Below, piece by piece: positions 51,027 through 60,275 of a stretch of DNA of 64,000 nt. Within the stretch, counting starts at the first letter, position 1, and each line of letters begins with the position of its first letter. Origin of the DNA: Planctomycetota bacterium (GTDB lineage Bacteria; Planctomycetota; Planctomycetia; Pirellulales; Pirellulaceae); contig JAJDEH010000023.1 in the NCBI GenBank assembly GCA_029259935.1, positions 7,877-71,876 on the forward strand, read 5' to 3'. The notes beneath the pieces were generated by a model. The model worked only from the letters and a program-made list of their open reading frames with translations, had not been told where the DNA came from and ran no database searches. Both the position numbers and the translations under genes were made by a program.

Positions 51027-53312
51027 TTAGCGGCGATGTCGACCGCCACCACCGCCTCCTCCTCCGCTTCCGCCACTTCCGCCGCTACGGCTGCCGCTAC
51101 GTCCGCCTCGACCGCCGTTGCGATCTCCGCCTTCGCGTCGGCGAGGCCGGCGAGATCGCTCGTCCCCTCCCCCGCCCCCTTCTCCTTCTTCGCCTTCCTC
51201 GGAACTGGCCATGTCATCTTCGATGCCCAGTTGCTCCAAGGCCTGACGCCGGCTGAGCTTAACACGGTCGTGATCGTCAACATCGATCACCAGCACCTTC
51301 ATCTCGTCGCCGTTCTTGCAGACATCTCCGACACTGCTGACGAAGCCGGTGGACAATTCGCTAATGTGGCACAGCCCATCGCGACCGGGCAGAATTTCGA
51401 CAAAACAACCAAAATCCTTGACACTCGTCACGGTACCGTCGTAGATCTTGCCAATCTGGACGGTCGCCGTGCAGTCTTCGATTTGCTTCATCGCCGCCGC
51501 CGCCCACTCGCCATTCGAGCAGGCCACGGTAACGGTTCCCGAATCGTCGACTTCGATGACCGTGCCCGTTTTTTCCTGAATCGCGCGGATATTCTTTCCG
51601 CCAGGGCCGATCAGCATGCCAATCTTGTCGGGGTCGATATGCGTACGAAGCAACCGAGGAGCATAATTGGAAAGCTCGGTCTTGGGTCGAGGAATCGTGG
51701 TCAGCATTTTTCGCAGGATTTCGATGCGAGCATCGCGCGACTGAGCAAGGGTCGCTCGAATAATCTCTTCGCTGACGCCCGTGATCTTGAGATCCAATTG
51801 GATGCCCGTGATCCCGCGCTGGGTACCGGCGATCTTGAAGTCCATGTCGCCGAAATGATCCTCGTCGCCAAGAATATCGGTCAGCAGAACCCACTTGTCA
51901 TCCGATTCCTTCACCATACCGACGGAAATACCCGCCACGGGATTGGTGATCGGCACGCCAGCCGCCATCAAGCCCAGAGTCGCACCACAAACGCTGGCCA
52001 TCGACGACGAGCCGTTTGATTCCAGAATGTCGGAAATGATGCGAATGGTATAGGGAAAGTCATCGGGAGCCGGAATAACGGGATTCACGCTTCGTTCCGC
52101 GAGTGCTCCGTGCCCGATTTCGCGACGGCCCGGACCGCGAATCGGCCGGCACTCTCCCACCGAAAACGGCGGGAAGTTGTAATCGAGCATGAATTTTTTG
52201 GAATACTCGTCGATCAGCCCGTCGACTCGCTGTTCGTCCTTGGCGGTTCCCAGCGCCACCGTGATCAGCGACTGAGTTTCACCACGTTGGAAAACGGCGG
52301 AACCGTGGGTGCGCGGAAGCACGTCCACGTGGCACTCGATGTTTCGCAAGCTCTTGTTGTCACGGCCGTCGGCGCGAGTGCCGGCCAGAATCAGATCGCG
52401 AACGACGATCTCTTCAAGATCATGCCAAGCCGTACGGAATCGCTTGGGGCAGATCGCGCCTTCGGCTTCCGGATCGGGAATCGTTTCGTTCTTGGCCCGT
52501 TCCTTCAGGCCGCTGACGGCCTCGGCTCGCGCTTGTTTGCCATCGGTTTGCTTGGCGGCTTTGAAATCGTCGTAGTACGAGTTCTTGAGCCGATCTACCA
52601 GGCCATCGTCCTCGGGCGGCGTGAATTCCATTTTCTCGACGCCGACCTTGTCCGCCAGTTCGCGCTGCAAGTCGCAGATTTCGCGAATCACTCCGTGTGC
52701 GAAGGTAATCGCGGCCACCATGTCGTCTTCGGGCATTTCACGGGCGAAGCCCTCGATCATGGCGACTGCATCTTGGCTGCCGGATACGATCAAATCCAAA
52801 TCACTCTCTTCGAGATCGTCGTGAGTCGGGAAGGCGATAAATTCGCCATCAATTCGGCCAACGCGGACGGAAGCGACCGGGCCAGCAAATGGCAATGACG
52901 AAATATGGAGTGCCGTCGCGCTGCCGTTCATTGCGAGAACGTCGCCGTCATTCTGCCGGTCGCTAGAAACGACGAAGCTCTGGCATTGGACTTCGTCGTT
53001 AAATCCCTTGGGAAACAGTGGCCGGATTGGCCGATCGCACAAACGGGCGGTCAGAGTTTCCTTGGTCGTGGGCCGGCCTTCGCGTTTAAGAAAGCCACCC
53101 GGAAATTTGCCCGCCGCCGCGGTTCGCTCGCGGTAATCACACATCAAGGGGAAGAAATCGATGCCCTCGCGCGGTGACCCCGTGGCGACGGCGTTAAGCA
53201 CCACGGTATCGCCGTAGCGAACCACAACCGAGGACGTCGCTTGTTTGGCTAACTGCCCTGTCTCCATCGATAGTAAACTCTTGCCAATCTGCTTTTCTAC
53301 ACGTACTTTCAC
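51027..53312 (-). CDS. pnp: Polyribonucleotide nucleotidyltransferase (PNPase)
   Basis: 761 aa from the GTG at 53312, chosen because AGTAGG lies 6 nt upstream; the longer frame lacks family similarity. Two RNase PH-like domains are seen: N-terminal QLAKQATSSVVVRYGDTVVL with FFPLMCDYRERTAAAGKFPG, and second DVLPRTHGSAVFQRGETQSL with DILGDEDHFGDMDFKIAGT. A KH domain (IGPGGKNIRAIQEKTGTVIE) and an S1 domain (YDGTVTSVKDFGCFVEILPG) follow. It degrades RNA 3' to 5' by phosphorolysis. The last 55 residues are an unusual acidic then Arg/Gly-rich tail of RG/SG repeats. It follows rpsO on the same strand, the classical rpsO-pnp order. Confidence 0.93.
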   Translation of the reverse strand: MKVRVEKQIGKSLLSMETGQLAKQATSSVVVRYGDTVVLNAVATGSPREGIDFFPLMCDYRERTAAAGKFPGGFLKREGRPTTKETLTARLCDRPIRPLFPKGFNDEVQCQSFVVSSDRQNDGDVLAMNGSATALHISSLPFAGPVASVRVGRIDGEFIAFPTHDDLEESDLDLIVSGSQDAVAMIEGFAREMPEDDMVAAITFAHGVIREICDLQRELADKVGVEKMEFTPPEDDGLVDRLKNSYYDDFKAAKQTDGKQARAEAVSGLKERAKNETIPDPEAEGAICPKRFRTAWHDLEEIVVRDLILAGTRADGRDNKSLRNIECHVDVLPRTHGSAVFQRGETQSLITVALGTAKDEQRVDGLIDEYSKKFMLDYNFPPFSVGECRPIRGPGRREIGHGALAERSVNPVIPAPDDFPYTIRIISDILESNGSSSMASVCGATLGLMAAGVPITNPVAGISVGMVKESDDKWVLLTDILGDEDHFGDMDFKIAGTQRGITGIQLDLKITGVSEEIIRATLAQSRDARIEILRKMLTTIPRPKTELSNYAPRLLRTHIDPDKIGMLIGPGGKNIRAIQEKTGTVIEVDDSGTVTVACSNGEWAAAAMKQIEDCTATVQIGKIYDGTVTSVKDFGCFVEILPGRDGLCHISELSTGFVSSVGDVCKNGDEMKVLVIDVDDHDRVKLSRRQALEQLGIEDDMASSEEGEEGEGGGGGDERSRRPRRREGGDRNGGRGGRSGSRSGGSGGSGGGGGGGGRHRR

Positions 53313-53497
53313 TTTCAACCTACTTTCTTTCGTTCTCCGTGCGTTCCGACGTACGCCACATTCGCATTCCAAGCGGTCTACCGTTAAGAATTGCCAACAG
53401 TATCCACACCGGCCTTGGAATAGCGGTGGAAATGGCTCGACACCGTCGCGTAGAGGAGAAGGTGACCCTAGAATCGGGACAATGCGACTTTTTGCGA

Positions 53498-53767
53498 CTA
53501 CTTGCGAATTCCCAGTCGCCCGATGATATCAAGATAACGTTGAGGATCGACCTTTCGGAGATAATCCAAAAGACGACGTCTACGACTCACCATGGCCAAC
53601 AGGCCACGCCGCGTGGCGTAGTCCTTGTTGTGAGTTCGCATGTGTTCGGTCAGATTATTAATCCGTGTGGTGAGGACCGCAATCTGCACCTCAGGCGATC
53701 CCGAATCGTCATCGGCACGCTTGAATTCTTGGATTAATTCCTGTTTCCGCTCTTTCGTGATCGTCAT
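53498..53767 (-). CDS. rpsO: 30S ribosomal protein S15
   Basis: 89 aa, standard length. [17 protein letters not shown], the segment [20 protein letters not shown] and [19 protein letters not shown] are hallmarks of S15, which binds the 16S rRNA central domain. It lies 185 nt before pnp, and the two are presumably co-transcribed as in many bacteria. Confidence 0.95.
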   Translation of the reverse strand: MTITKERKQELIQEFKRADDDSGSPEVQIAVLTTRINNLTEHMRTHNKDYATRRGLLAMVSRRRRLLDYLRKVDPQRYLDIIGRLGIRK

Positions 53768-54154
53768 CTGCTACTGTGACTGCTTCGCGTCGACCAGCCT
53801 TCGTGGGCCAGGTTCTCTGCTTAAATCGCGTGTAACCTTAGGCTGTAAAACAATTTATAAAAAACTGCTCTACGACTCCCTACGTCTTGGCTCGAGGCGT
53901 GCGTCTCCTTGCTTTGCAATTGTCAGAACTGTACTTACCCATCAAACTACAAACAACATAAGATAGTAAATGTAGCAATCTTCGGTCGATTTGCAACCGC
54001 AAACGCGAGATTCTCAAAACTGCCAATTTGCGAGATTCGCAGTGTTGAGGATAATGGAGTTATTCCTTTTCCCATAGCGGCGTTTTCCTCGCGCCCGCAC
54101 TCAGGCACCCCCAGAACGTCTGGTGGGTCGAACACCAAGTCAACGGTCCCTGTG
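53768..54154. other. Intergenic region between divergent rpsO and the TPR gene
   Basis: About 390 bp, A/T-rich around 53840-54010. An open frame continues from the TPR gene through this stretch but lacks similarity to it. Promoters for both directions should lie here, though no strong -10/-35 pair is clear to me. No RNA or repeat was seen. Confidence 0.4.
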
Positions 54155-57100
54155 ATGAGCGAATCTTGTCGCGCTTGTGAGCGCCGCGTGGAAGCTGACG
54201 CTGAAGTTTGTCCCCACTGTGGTGCTGCAAGCCCGACTGCGGGTGATCAGCACTCTCGTTCAACGAATGCCGGGGGGCACGATCAAGAGCCGGAGGGCAA
54301 TAACAACGTGAAGACAACGACGAGTGCGGTGCCGGAATTCAAAAGTGATGCGTCCGACAAATGGCGGACTCATTTTCATGACGGACTGGAGGCGGTAGCC
54401 GACAACGATTATGACGACGCGTTGACCTCGTTCAGCCAAGCTCTGATAGACGCGCCCGACGAAGAACTGGGCCCATGCTACGCGATGCGCGGCTATGTCT
54501 ATGTTTGCTTGGAAGAACATGACCGCGCGCTCGACGACTGCAATGCCGCGTTGGAAGAAAATGCCAACGACGGCGAAGCCTACCTATGGCGCGGCACGGC
54601 GAAGATGGAATTGGATAACTGGGCTGGCGCTCTGGAGGACTATTCCCGCGCGATACAACTGTGCCCCGACTCGGCCGACGAATATCGCCAGGTCGGAATC
54701 GCCCGGTCGGAACGGGCTTTGGAAGCGATGAGAAACCGGGTTCGTCAGGGAGAGTCGAGCGCCGAGTTGTTTCTTGACCGAGCCATGATCTATTCGTTCC
54801 GAGGCGACAATGAAAAGGCCATTCGCGATTTTACTCAAGCCTTGGAGTTGGATGCCGACAACGCAGTCGCCTACCTGCAGCGGGCCCAACGTCTCGCCGC
54901 GAACGGACAGCACGAAGAATGTATTCAGGATTGCACGCGGGCCATTCAACTTGGATTGGACGAAGACGAGATCTACGCGTGGCGTGGCCGCAGTTTGTTT
55001 GCCATCGGCAAGAACGAAGAAGCGCTGGCCGACTTGTCTCGCGCGGCACGAGACGCTGGTGATCGCGGCGAGTTGTTGTTCTGCCGAGGCCAGGTTCAGA
55101 TCGCGCTAGGTCAAATTGCTGCCGCCATCGAAGACTTTACCGCGGCACTTGAGATTGATCCGTGTAATACCAACGCGATTGTGGCCCGCGGATCTGCTTA
55201 TTTAGCGATTCAGAACGTGGCCAAGGCGATTGAAGACTATTCTGAATCGCTCGAATTGGTACCGGCCGACGCGGAGACGTTGGTGCTGCGGGGCGAGGCC
55301 AACTTGTATCTCAACAATCTCGACGCGGCGTTGCACGACTTCGACGAAGCCCTGGCTTTAAACGCAATCTGCGCTCCGGCTTATCGAGGTCGCGGGATTA
55401 GCTTGGCGCGCCGTGGCGAGGATCAAGCCGCGTTAAAGGAAATCAACAAGGCGATCCGTCTCGACAGCCGCTATGCGTCGGCCCTGTTCAACCGGGGCGT
55501 GCTGCGGGCCAAGCACAAGCAGTTTACCGAAGCGATGTCTGATTTTGAAAAGGCTCGGAGTTGTGGCTTGGAACCGCGTGAACTGGCCGAACTTTCCTAT
55601 CAACGGGCGATCATTCACTTTGAAAACAAACACCTCGAGCAGGCGCTCGAAGACGTCGACGAAGCAATTCGCCTGCGGCCGGATCACTCGGAAGCGCTGG
55701 TTTGGCGCGCACGCATTTTTGGCAATCTAGGCCGCTGGCGCGATGCCGTCGATTCCATGCAGCGGGCCGTGCAAGTGTCGCCCGCCAGCCGCCAACGCCA
55801 CCAGAAACATGCCCATGCGTTTGGCCAACGAGCGGTGGACGTGTTCGGTTTGGCCATTCAGCGCGAGCCTCGGCAGGCCCAAGGTTACCGTGATCGAGGT
55901 ATCGCTCATGAACTGCTAGGTGATCACGAGCAGGCTCTGGCCGATCTGTCGAAAGCAATTGAACTTGAACCGGACGAGTTGGATTCGCGGCTTCATCGCA
56001 GCGCTATGTTGATCTCCGTGGGGAACTATCGAGACGCGCTGGGCGACTTGAACCGGGCGATTGAAATGGATGACCAACAGGCCATGAGTTTCTTTCGGAG
56101 AGGTGCTTGCCATCGGCGGCTCGGTCAACTGCGCGACAGCCTTGGCGATTTTGATAAAGCGGTCGAGTTGGATGATCAGCACGCCGAATGCCACGTTTCA
56201 CGCGGCGAGGTGCTGCTGGCGTTTGGAAAACAGGACGCCGCACTCACCAGCTTTGATGAAGCGCTGGCACTTGGCGGCGAGGATACGCGAGCCCTATTGG
56301 GTCGCGCCGCGGTACTTCAATCGCAAGGCCGGTTTGACGAAGCCATTCGCGATTTTTCAGTGGCCATTGCCAAGAATCCCGCTGACCCGGCCGTTTTGGT
56401 GCAGCGTGGCCAGGCGCGCGTCAAGGAACAACAGCTTGACGACGCCCTGCGCGACTTCGAGGCGGCGGTCGAACTGGATCCTGGTTTCGACGCGGCACAT
56501 TGCAGCCGGGCCCTGGCGTTGGCTCGAATGGGCGAATACGAAGCGGCATTGATTGAATTGACCAAGGCGCTTGCCCAAGTTGAAGGGGACGCCGCCCTGG
56601 GGCGAATCCTCGAATGCCGGGCGAAAATCTACTACAATGTCCAGCGATTTGAGCGGGCCATCGAAGATTACAATGCCATTCTGAAAATCAATCCAGACGG
56701 AGCCTCGTTAGGTAATGTGTACGGTGGCCGGGGAGTGGCGTACCTTCAACTTAGCGATGCCCCTCGAGCCAAGCAGAACTTTGAGAAGGCGTTGCAGATC
56801 GAACCTCACTCTCACATTGCAAAGTTGGCCGTGAAATGGCTGGCAGATCCCGCCGCCAAACGCCCGGCCGAGTTGGATCCGCCTAAGAAAAAGTTAAAAC
56901 CCACGCGCCCGCCCATCGTCAGGGAAACGGCCGAACTGAATGATGACCATCAAGAATGGGAAACCGACACGCTGTGGGATCAGTGGATCGTATTGATCGG
57001 CGACGAGCCGGACGAACGGGAATACGGCCCCGTACGGAAGAAACGCCTGGACGAATGGTGCCGTCAGGGACGGTTGGACGAACAGACCTTGTTGTTACGT

Positions 57101-57262
57101 ATCGGATGGGACGAATGGAAGTGGGCCACGGACGTCTATCCTGAATTAGCCGACGAAGACGACTCACCTGGCTACGGAAATTCCTTTGCCGCCGACGATC
57201 CTCCGAATTCAACAAGTCAACCCGAAGCCGACGACGGCGACTCTCCGGATACGGAACCATGA
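54155..57262 (+). CDS. Zinc-ribbon/multi-TPR/GYF-like domain protein
   Basis: 1035 aa from the ATG at 54155. A zinc ribbon opens it: CRACERRVEADAEVCPHCGA. About twenty TPRs follow (residues about 60-880), many with the D-L-x-A/D-Y-x-x-A pattern, for example LEDYSRAIQLCPDSADEYRQ, AIRDFTQALELDADNAVAYL and ALADLSKAIELEPDELDSRL. A Pro/Lys linker (PPKKKLKPTRPPIVRE) leads to a C-terminal GYF-2-like domain: DQWIVLIGDEPDEREYGPVR, LDEWCRQGRLDEQTLLLRIG and WDEWKWATDVYPEL. No signal peptide is seen. It overlaps the next gene by 4 nt, so the products probably work together. The soluble repeat array suggests a large scaffold. Confidence 0.75.
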   Translation: MSESCRACERRVEADAEVCPHCGAASPTAGDQHSRSTNAGGHDQEPEGNNNVKTTTSAVPEFKSDASDKWRTHFHDGLEAVADNDYDDALTSFSQALIDAPDEELGPCYAMRGYVYVCLEEHDRALDDCNAALEENANDGEAYLWRGTAKMELDNWAGALEDYSRAIQLCPDSADEYRQVGIARSERALEAMRNRVRQGESSAELFLDRAMIYSFRGDNEKAIRDFTQALELDADNAVAYLQRAQRLAANGQHEECIQDCTRAIQLGLDEDEIYAWRGRSLFAIGKNEEALADLSRAARDAGDRGELLFCRGQVQIALGQIAAAIEDFTAALEIDPCNTNAIVARGSAYLAIQNVAKAIEDYSESLELVPADAETLVLRGEANLYLNNLDAALHDFDEALALNAICAPAYRGRGISLARRGEDQAALKEINKAIRLDSRYASALFNRGVLRAKHKQFTEAMSDFEKARSCGLEPRELAELSYQRAIIHFENKHLEQALEDVDEAIRLRPDHSEALVWRARIFGNLGRWRDAVDSMQRAVQVSPASRQRHQKHAHAFGQRAVDVFGLAIQREPRQAQGYRDRGIAHELLGDHEQALADLSKAIELEPDELDSRLHRSAMLISVGNYRDALGDLNRAIEMDDQQAMSFFRRGACHRRLGQLRDSLGDFDKAVELDDQHAECHVSRGEVLLAFGKQDAALTSFDEALALGGEDTRALLGRAAVLQSQGRFDEAIRDFSVAIAKNPADPAVLVQRGQARVKEQQLDDALRDFEAAVELDPGFDAAHCSRALALARMGEYEAALIELTKALAQVEGDAALGRILECRAKIYYNVQRFERAIEDYNAILKINPDGASLGNVYGGRGVAYLQLSDAPRAKQNFEKALQIEPHSHIAKLAVKWLADPAAKRPAELDPPKKKLKPTRPPIVRETAELNDDHQEWETDTLWDQWIVLIGDEPDEREYGPVRKKRLDEWCRQGRLDEQTLLLRIGWDEWKWATDVYPELADEDDSPGYGNSFAADDPPNSTSQPEADDGDSPDTEP

Positions 57263-59496
57263 ACCGCCGCCTACCTACACTCGCGGATTCGATGGTCATC
57301 GCCATTAGCCCGGCTTTGATCATGGCGATGGTCGGTAGCCTTGTTTTCTTTCTGATCGCGGCCTTCTATCGGGGCGATTATCCCGAGCGTCTCGGTTACA
57401 TCTCGGCGCTGTTTGTATTTGCCGCCGTCTTGATCGCCCGCATTGCGATGGACCAAGGGCGAACCTATGCGTCGATTTTCGGCTTTGCATTGGGGGGCGC
57501 CGTCCTATTGGCCATGTGGCGATTCACCAACATCATGTTTCCGTTTAACGTGGGGCTGATTGGATTGATATGGTGGTCCGCGGATAAGCTGACTTGGGAT
57601 TGCACTCTGGTGGACGAAACCAAGGATCCGTCCAATCAAGGGCTGCTCCGCGCCGCGGGATTGGAAGGCGAGGCGGATGGCGAGCAAGAGACGACCGAAG
57701 AACCAGATGCGAAGACGGAATCAGCAGCTACGAACGAAGGCGGATTGGTCGCCGCCGCCATGAACGATCCGGAAGCCGCGCTCAGGGACGTCAGCAGCAA
57801 GGCGAAATCTTGGTGGGAGCGAAAACGACGCCGGCCCAATAAGCCCGGTGTGTGGGTCGTTTACTTTTCGCTTGCCGCGCTGCCTCTGTTTGGCCTGGGC
57901 CAATGGTGGATCGGACCCGATCCAGTGCAACGGCGGTATGCGCTTATCTTGCTGTGTGTTTACCTGGCCAGCGGTTTTGGCCTGTTGATCACCACCAGCT
58001 TCTTGGGGCTGCGGCACTACTTGCGGAGGAGGCAAGTCGAGATGCCGGCGGAAATGGCGGGGGTTTGGCTCGGTGCCGGGGCCGCCAAGATTGTCATCCT
58101 GCTGATGCTGATTGCGGCGATTACTTCCGTGATCTGGATTTTTCCCGCCACTTCCGTCGAAAGCAGGCTTTCTCGTTGGCTCACCGTCGGATCGCCCGAC
58201 GATGTGACGCCCAACGAATATGGCTTTGGCAACGATGGCCCGCAAGCCGAGGATGAAACGAATCGCAGCGGCCGGCAAGGAGAACAGGGGCAGGGAAAGA
58301 AAACAGAATCCGCTGCCAAGCCGTCACAAGGCCAGTCCGAAAAAAAGCCTGGTGGAAGTCCAGGCTCGAAAGGTCCCAAGTCGTCGTCGTCGGGTGGACA
58401 AGCGAAGAGCAAGGACAAGCAATCGTCAGGTGGCGGTTCTTCGCAGAAATCTTCCCAACAAAAGTCGGAGAAGCAGAAGTCCGGCCAATCCCCAAAAGGC
58501 AAGCAGCCCCAAGGCGACAAGCAATCTCAGGGCGACAAGCAATCTCAAGGTGGCAAGAAGAAGAAACAGCAAAAATCAGCGCGGTCAGACAATCAAGAAT
58601 CATCCAAATCCTCGCCGTCGAAGAACGACAAAACGCCCTCCAGCAGCGACAAGAAGAGCGAGCATTCTTCTCAGAGCAAACAACCGAAGGATTCTCAAAA
58701 CGGCCAGTCGGAAAAGAAGCAAGAGTCGCCGTCTGGGAAAAAAAAGGAAGCCAACCGCCGGGACGAAAAGCAGAACCCGGGGCGAGACCAACAACAGCGA
58801 CAAGATCAAACGCGAAAAAATGAAGAGCGACAAAATGACCAGCGACAAAATGACCAGCGGAAAAATCGTGAGCAACCGCCGTCAAGAAGTCGAGACAACA
58901 CCGCTCAACAAACCCCACCTCCTTCGTCAGTGTTTTCTAATTCCGCCGCTTGGCTGGCCCCGATCATAAAAATCTTGTTCTGGTTGGTCATTGGGATCAT
59001 CATCGCTGCCTTCGTTTGGTTCTACTGGAAGGAAGTGATCGCGGCTTGGCAACGACTGCTCGATGGGCTGCGACGATTCTGGGAATCGTTGTTTGGCAAG
59101 TCGCGGACGGACAGTGAGCCTGAAAGCGCTGCCGCCGAACCGGCCGCCGCTCCCTCGCGTCCGTTCGGGGATTTTGCAAATCCGTTCAGGACCGGAATGG
59201 CAACCCAGCAGGCCCCGCGCGACGTCGTCCACTTTACCTTCGAAGCCTTCGAGGCCTGGGCACGGGAACGGGGGTTTCCGCGGGATGAGGATCGAACGGT
59301 CTACGAGTTTGCCGCCGAAGTAGGGCAGCGAAACCTGAACATGGCTGAGTCGGCGCGGATGTTGGCCGACCTGTATTCCCAAGCAGCCTATGCCCCCGGT
59401 TCAATCGACCAATCTCATCTGGGGCCGCTACGGCAAGTCTGGCAACAACTCGAAGCTTCGCATGCGCCACCAAGTCCGACCGTGAATCTCGTCTAG
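57259..59496 (+). CDS. Membrane protein with low-complexity linker and DUF4129-like C-terminus
   Basis: 745 aa. An N-terminal membrane block has about four helices by residue 110 (SPALIMAMVGSLVFFLIAAF), with further helices between about 200 and 300. A very long Lys/Ser/Gln/Gly-rich linker (about 325-560, with repeated QSQGDKQSQGDK and KSS/KQ elements) is followed by one helix (WLAPIIKILFWLVIGIIIAA). The last 100 residues (VVHFTFEAFEAWARERGFPR, TVYEFAAEVGQ) fit the DUF4129 domain found in membrane proteins next to transglutaminase, MoxR and DUF58 genes. None of those genes is in the window. It overlaps the TPR gene by 4 nt. Confidence 0.7.
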   Translation: MNRRLPTLADSMVIAISPALIMAMVGSLVFFLIAAFYRGDYPERLGYISALFVFAAVLIARIAMDQGRTYASIFGFALGGAVLLAMWRFTNIMFPFNVGLIGLIWWSADKLTWDCTLVDETKDPSNQGLLRAAGLEGEADGEQETTEEPDAKTESAATNEGGLVAAAMNDPEAALRDVSSKAKSWWERKRRRPNKPGVWVVYFSLAALPLFGLGQWWIGPDPVQRRYALILLCVYLASGFGLLITTSFLGLRHYLRRRQVEMPAEMAGVWLGAGAAKIVILLMLIAAITSVIWIFPATSVESRLSRWLTVGSPDDVTPNEYGFGNDGPQAEDETNRSGRQGEQGQGKKTESAAKPSQGQSEKKPGGSPGSKGPKSSSSGGQAKSKDKQSSGGGSSQKSSQQKSEKQKSGQSPKGKQPQGDKQSQGDKQSQGGKKKKQQKSARSDNQESSKSSPSKNDKTPSSSDKKSEHSSQSKQPKDSQNGQSEKKQESPSGKKKEANRRDEKQNPGRDQQQRQDQTRKNEERQNDQRQNDQRKNREQPPSRSRDNTAQQTPPPSSVFSNSAAWLAPIIKILFWLVIGIIIAAFVWFYWKEVIAAWQRLLDGLRRFWESLFGKSRTDSEPESAAAEPAAAPSRPFGDFANPFRTGMATQQAPRDVVHFTFEAFEAWARERGFPRDEDRTVYEFAAEVGQRNLNMAESARMLADLYSQAAYAPGSIDQSHLGPLRQVWQQLEASHAPPSPTVNLV

Positions 59497-59591
59497 CTCT
59501 AGCCGGGAATGTTCATGCCACGTCCTTGCATCGACAAACGCTCAGGCCATGAATATGCCGAGCCAGCACCGAAGATACAAACTTGACAGAA

Positions 59592-59810
59592 TCAACTTTG
59601 GTCTTGGTTGACTTCGGTGGTCGAAATCTCGGCGGCTTGTGCGGCTTCTTGACGCTTCAGTGCGTGGTAGACTTCGCTCCTGTGCACTGGGACATCCGTC
59701 GGAGCATCGATACCGAGACGCACTTTGTCGCCGCGAATTTCAACAACCGTCACGACGATGTCGTCTCCGATGAAGATCTGTTGGTTGCGATGTCGTGACA
59801 AAACTAACAT
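59592..59810 (-). CDS. csrA: Carbon storage regulator CsrA
   Basis: 72 aa. The N-terminus MLVLSRHRNQQIFIGDDIVV and the middle VRLGIDAPTDVPVHRSEVY match CsrA, a dimeric RNA-binding protein that recognises GGA motifs near ribosome sites. The functional region is complete; the last 15 residues are a variable polar tail. It is convergent with the DUF4129 gene and stands alone, with no flagellar genes beside it. Confidence 0.92.
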   Translation of the reverse strand: MLVLSRHRNQQIFIGDDIVVTVVEIRGDKVRLGIDAPTDVPVHRSEVYHALKRQEAAQAAEISTTEVNQDQS

Positions 59811-60275
59811 GTCTACTCTCTAACGAGGCCGTGCCTCAGACCAATCCGAGCAAACGCACGGACTTAGTGACCCGCTCCTTCGGTCGCTGAACTTAGGCCG
59901 AGTGCAACATTTTCACCGACTAAGTAGCGAGGAGTGGTACAAACCTCAATTCACAGGAATTCTATACCTGAGACTAGCTTTGGGCAGCGTTATCCATTGG
60001 ATCGCGCCTGCGGAAATGATCGCCAGCGGGGCGAAGCATTCAGCCTCGCCATAACTGTTTGGAAGCAAATGAGTTGCGTCCCGGGAGCGAAGCCTGTGAA
60101 GAGATTTCTTGCCATCGATTTCGAGGGGAATTTCCCTCATTTTGCTAGGGAGACATCTTGGCGGTGGCAATTGGATTAACCAACTTCGTGGGTGGGAACC
60201 TTGCGCCGGCCAGGTTTAGAACCGACCAGCGCGGAATAGCGATGGGCGCAAGTCGCTCGACAGGGGGGCCCTGCA
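59811..60275. other. Intergenic region upstream of csrA
   Basis: About 465 bp. The csrA promoter must be on the right side (minus strand), but I could not identify clear boxes. The short open frames through it on both strands have no domain signature. I see no repeat or RNA gene. Confidence 0.4.

Noticed and set aside
50790..52019. 409-codon plus-strand frame across the pnp end
   Set aside because: Crosses the pnp terminator and is antisense to PNPase; composition is that of a shadow.
58220..58969. 249-codon basic frame in the low-complexity linker
   Set aside because: Frame-shifted reading of the Lys/Ser/Gln repeats of the DUF4129 protein.
59934..60179. 81-codon plus-strand frame upstream of csrA
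   Set aside because: No ribosome site or motif; a frame of similar length exists on the other strand.
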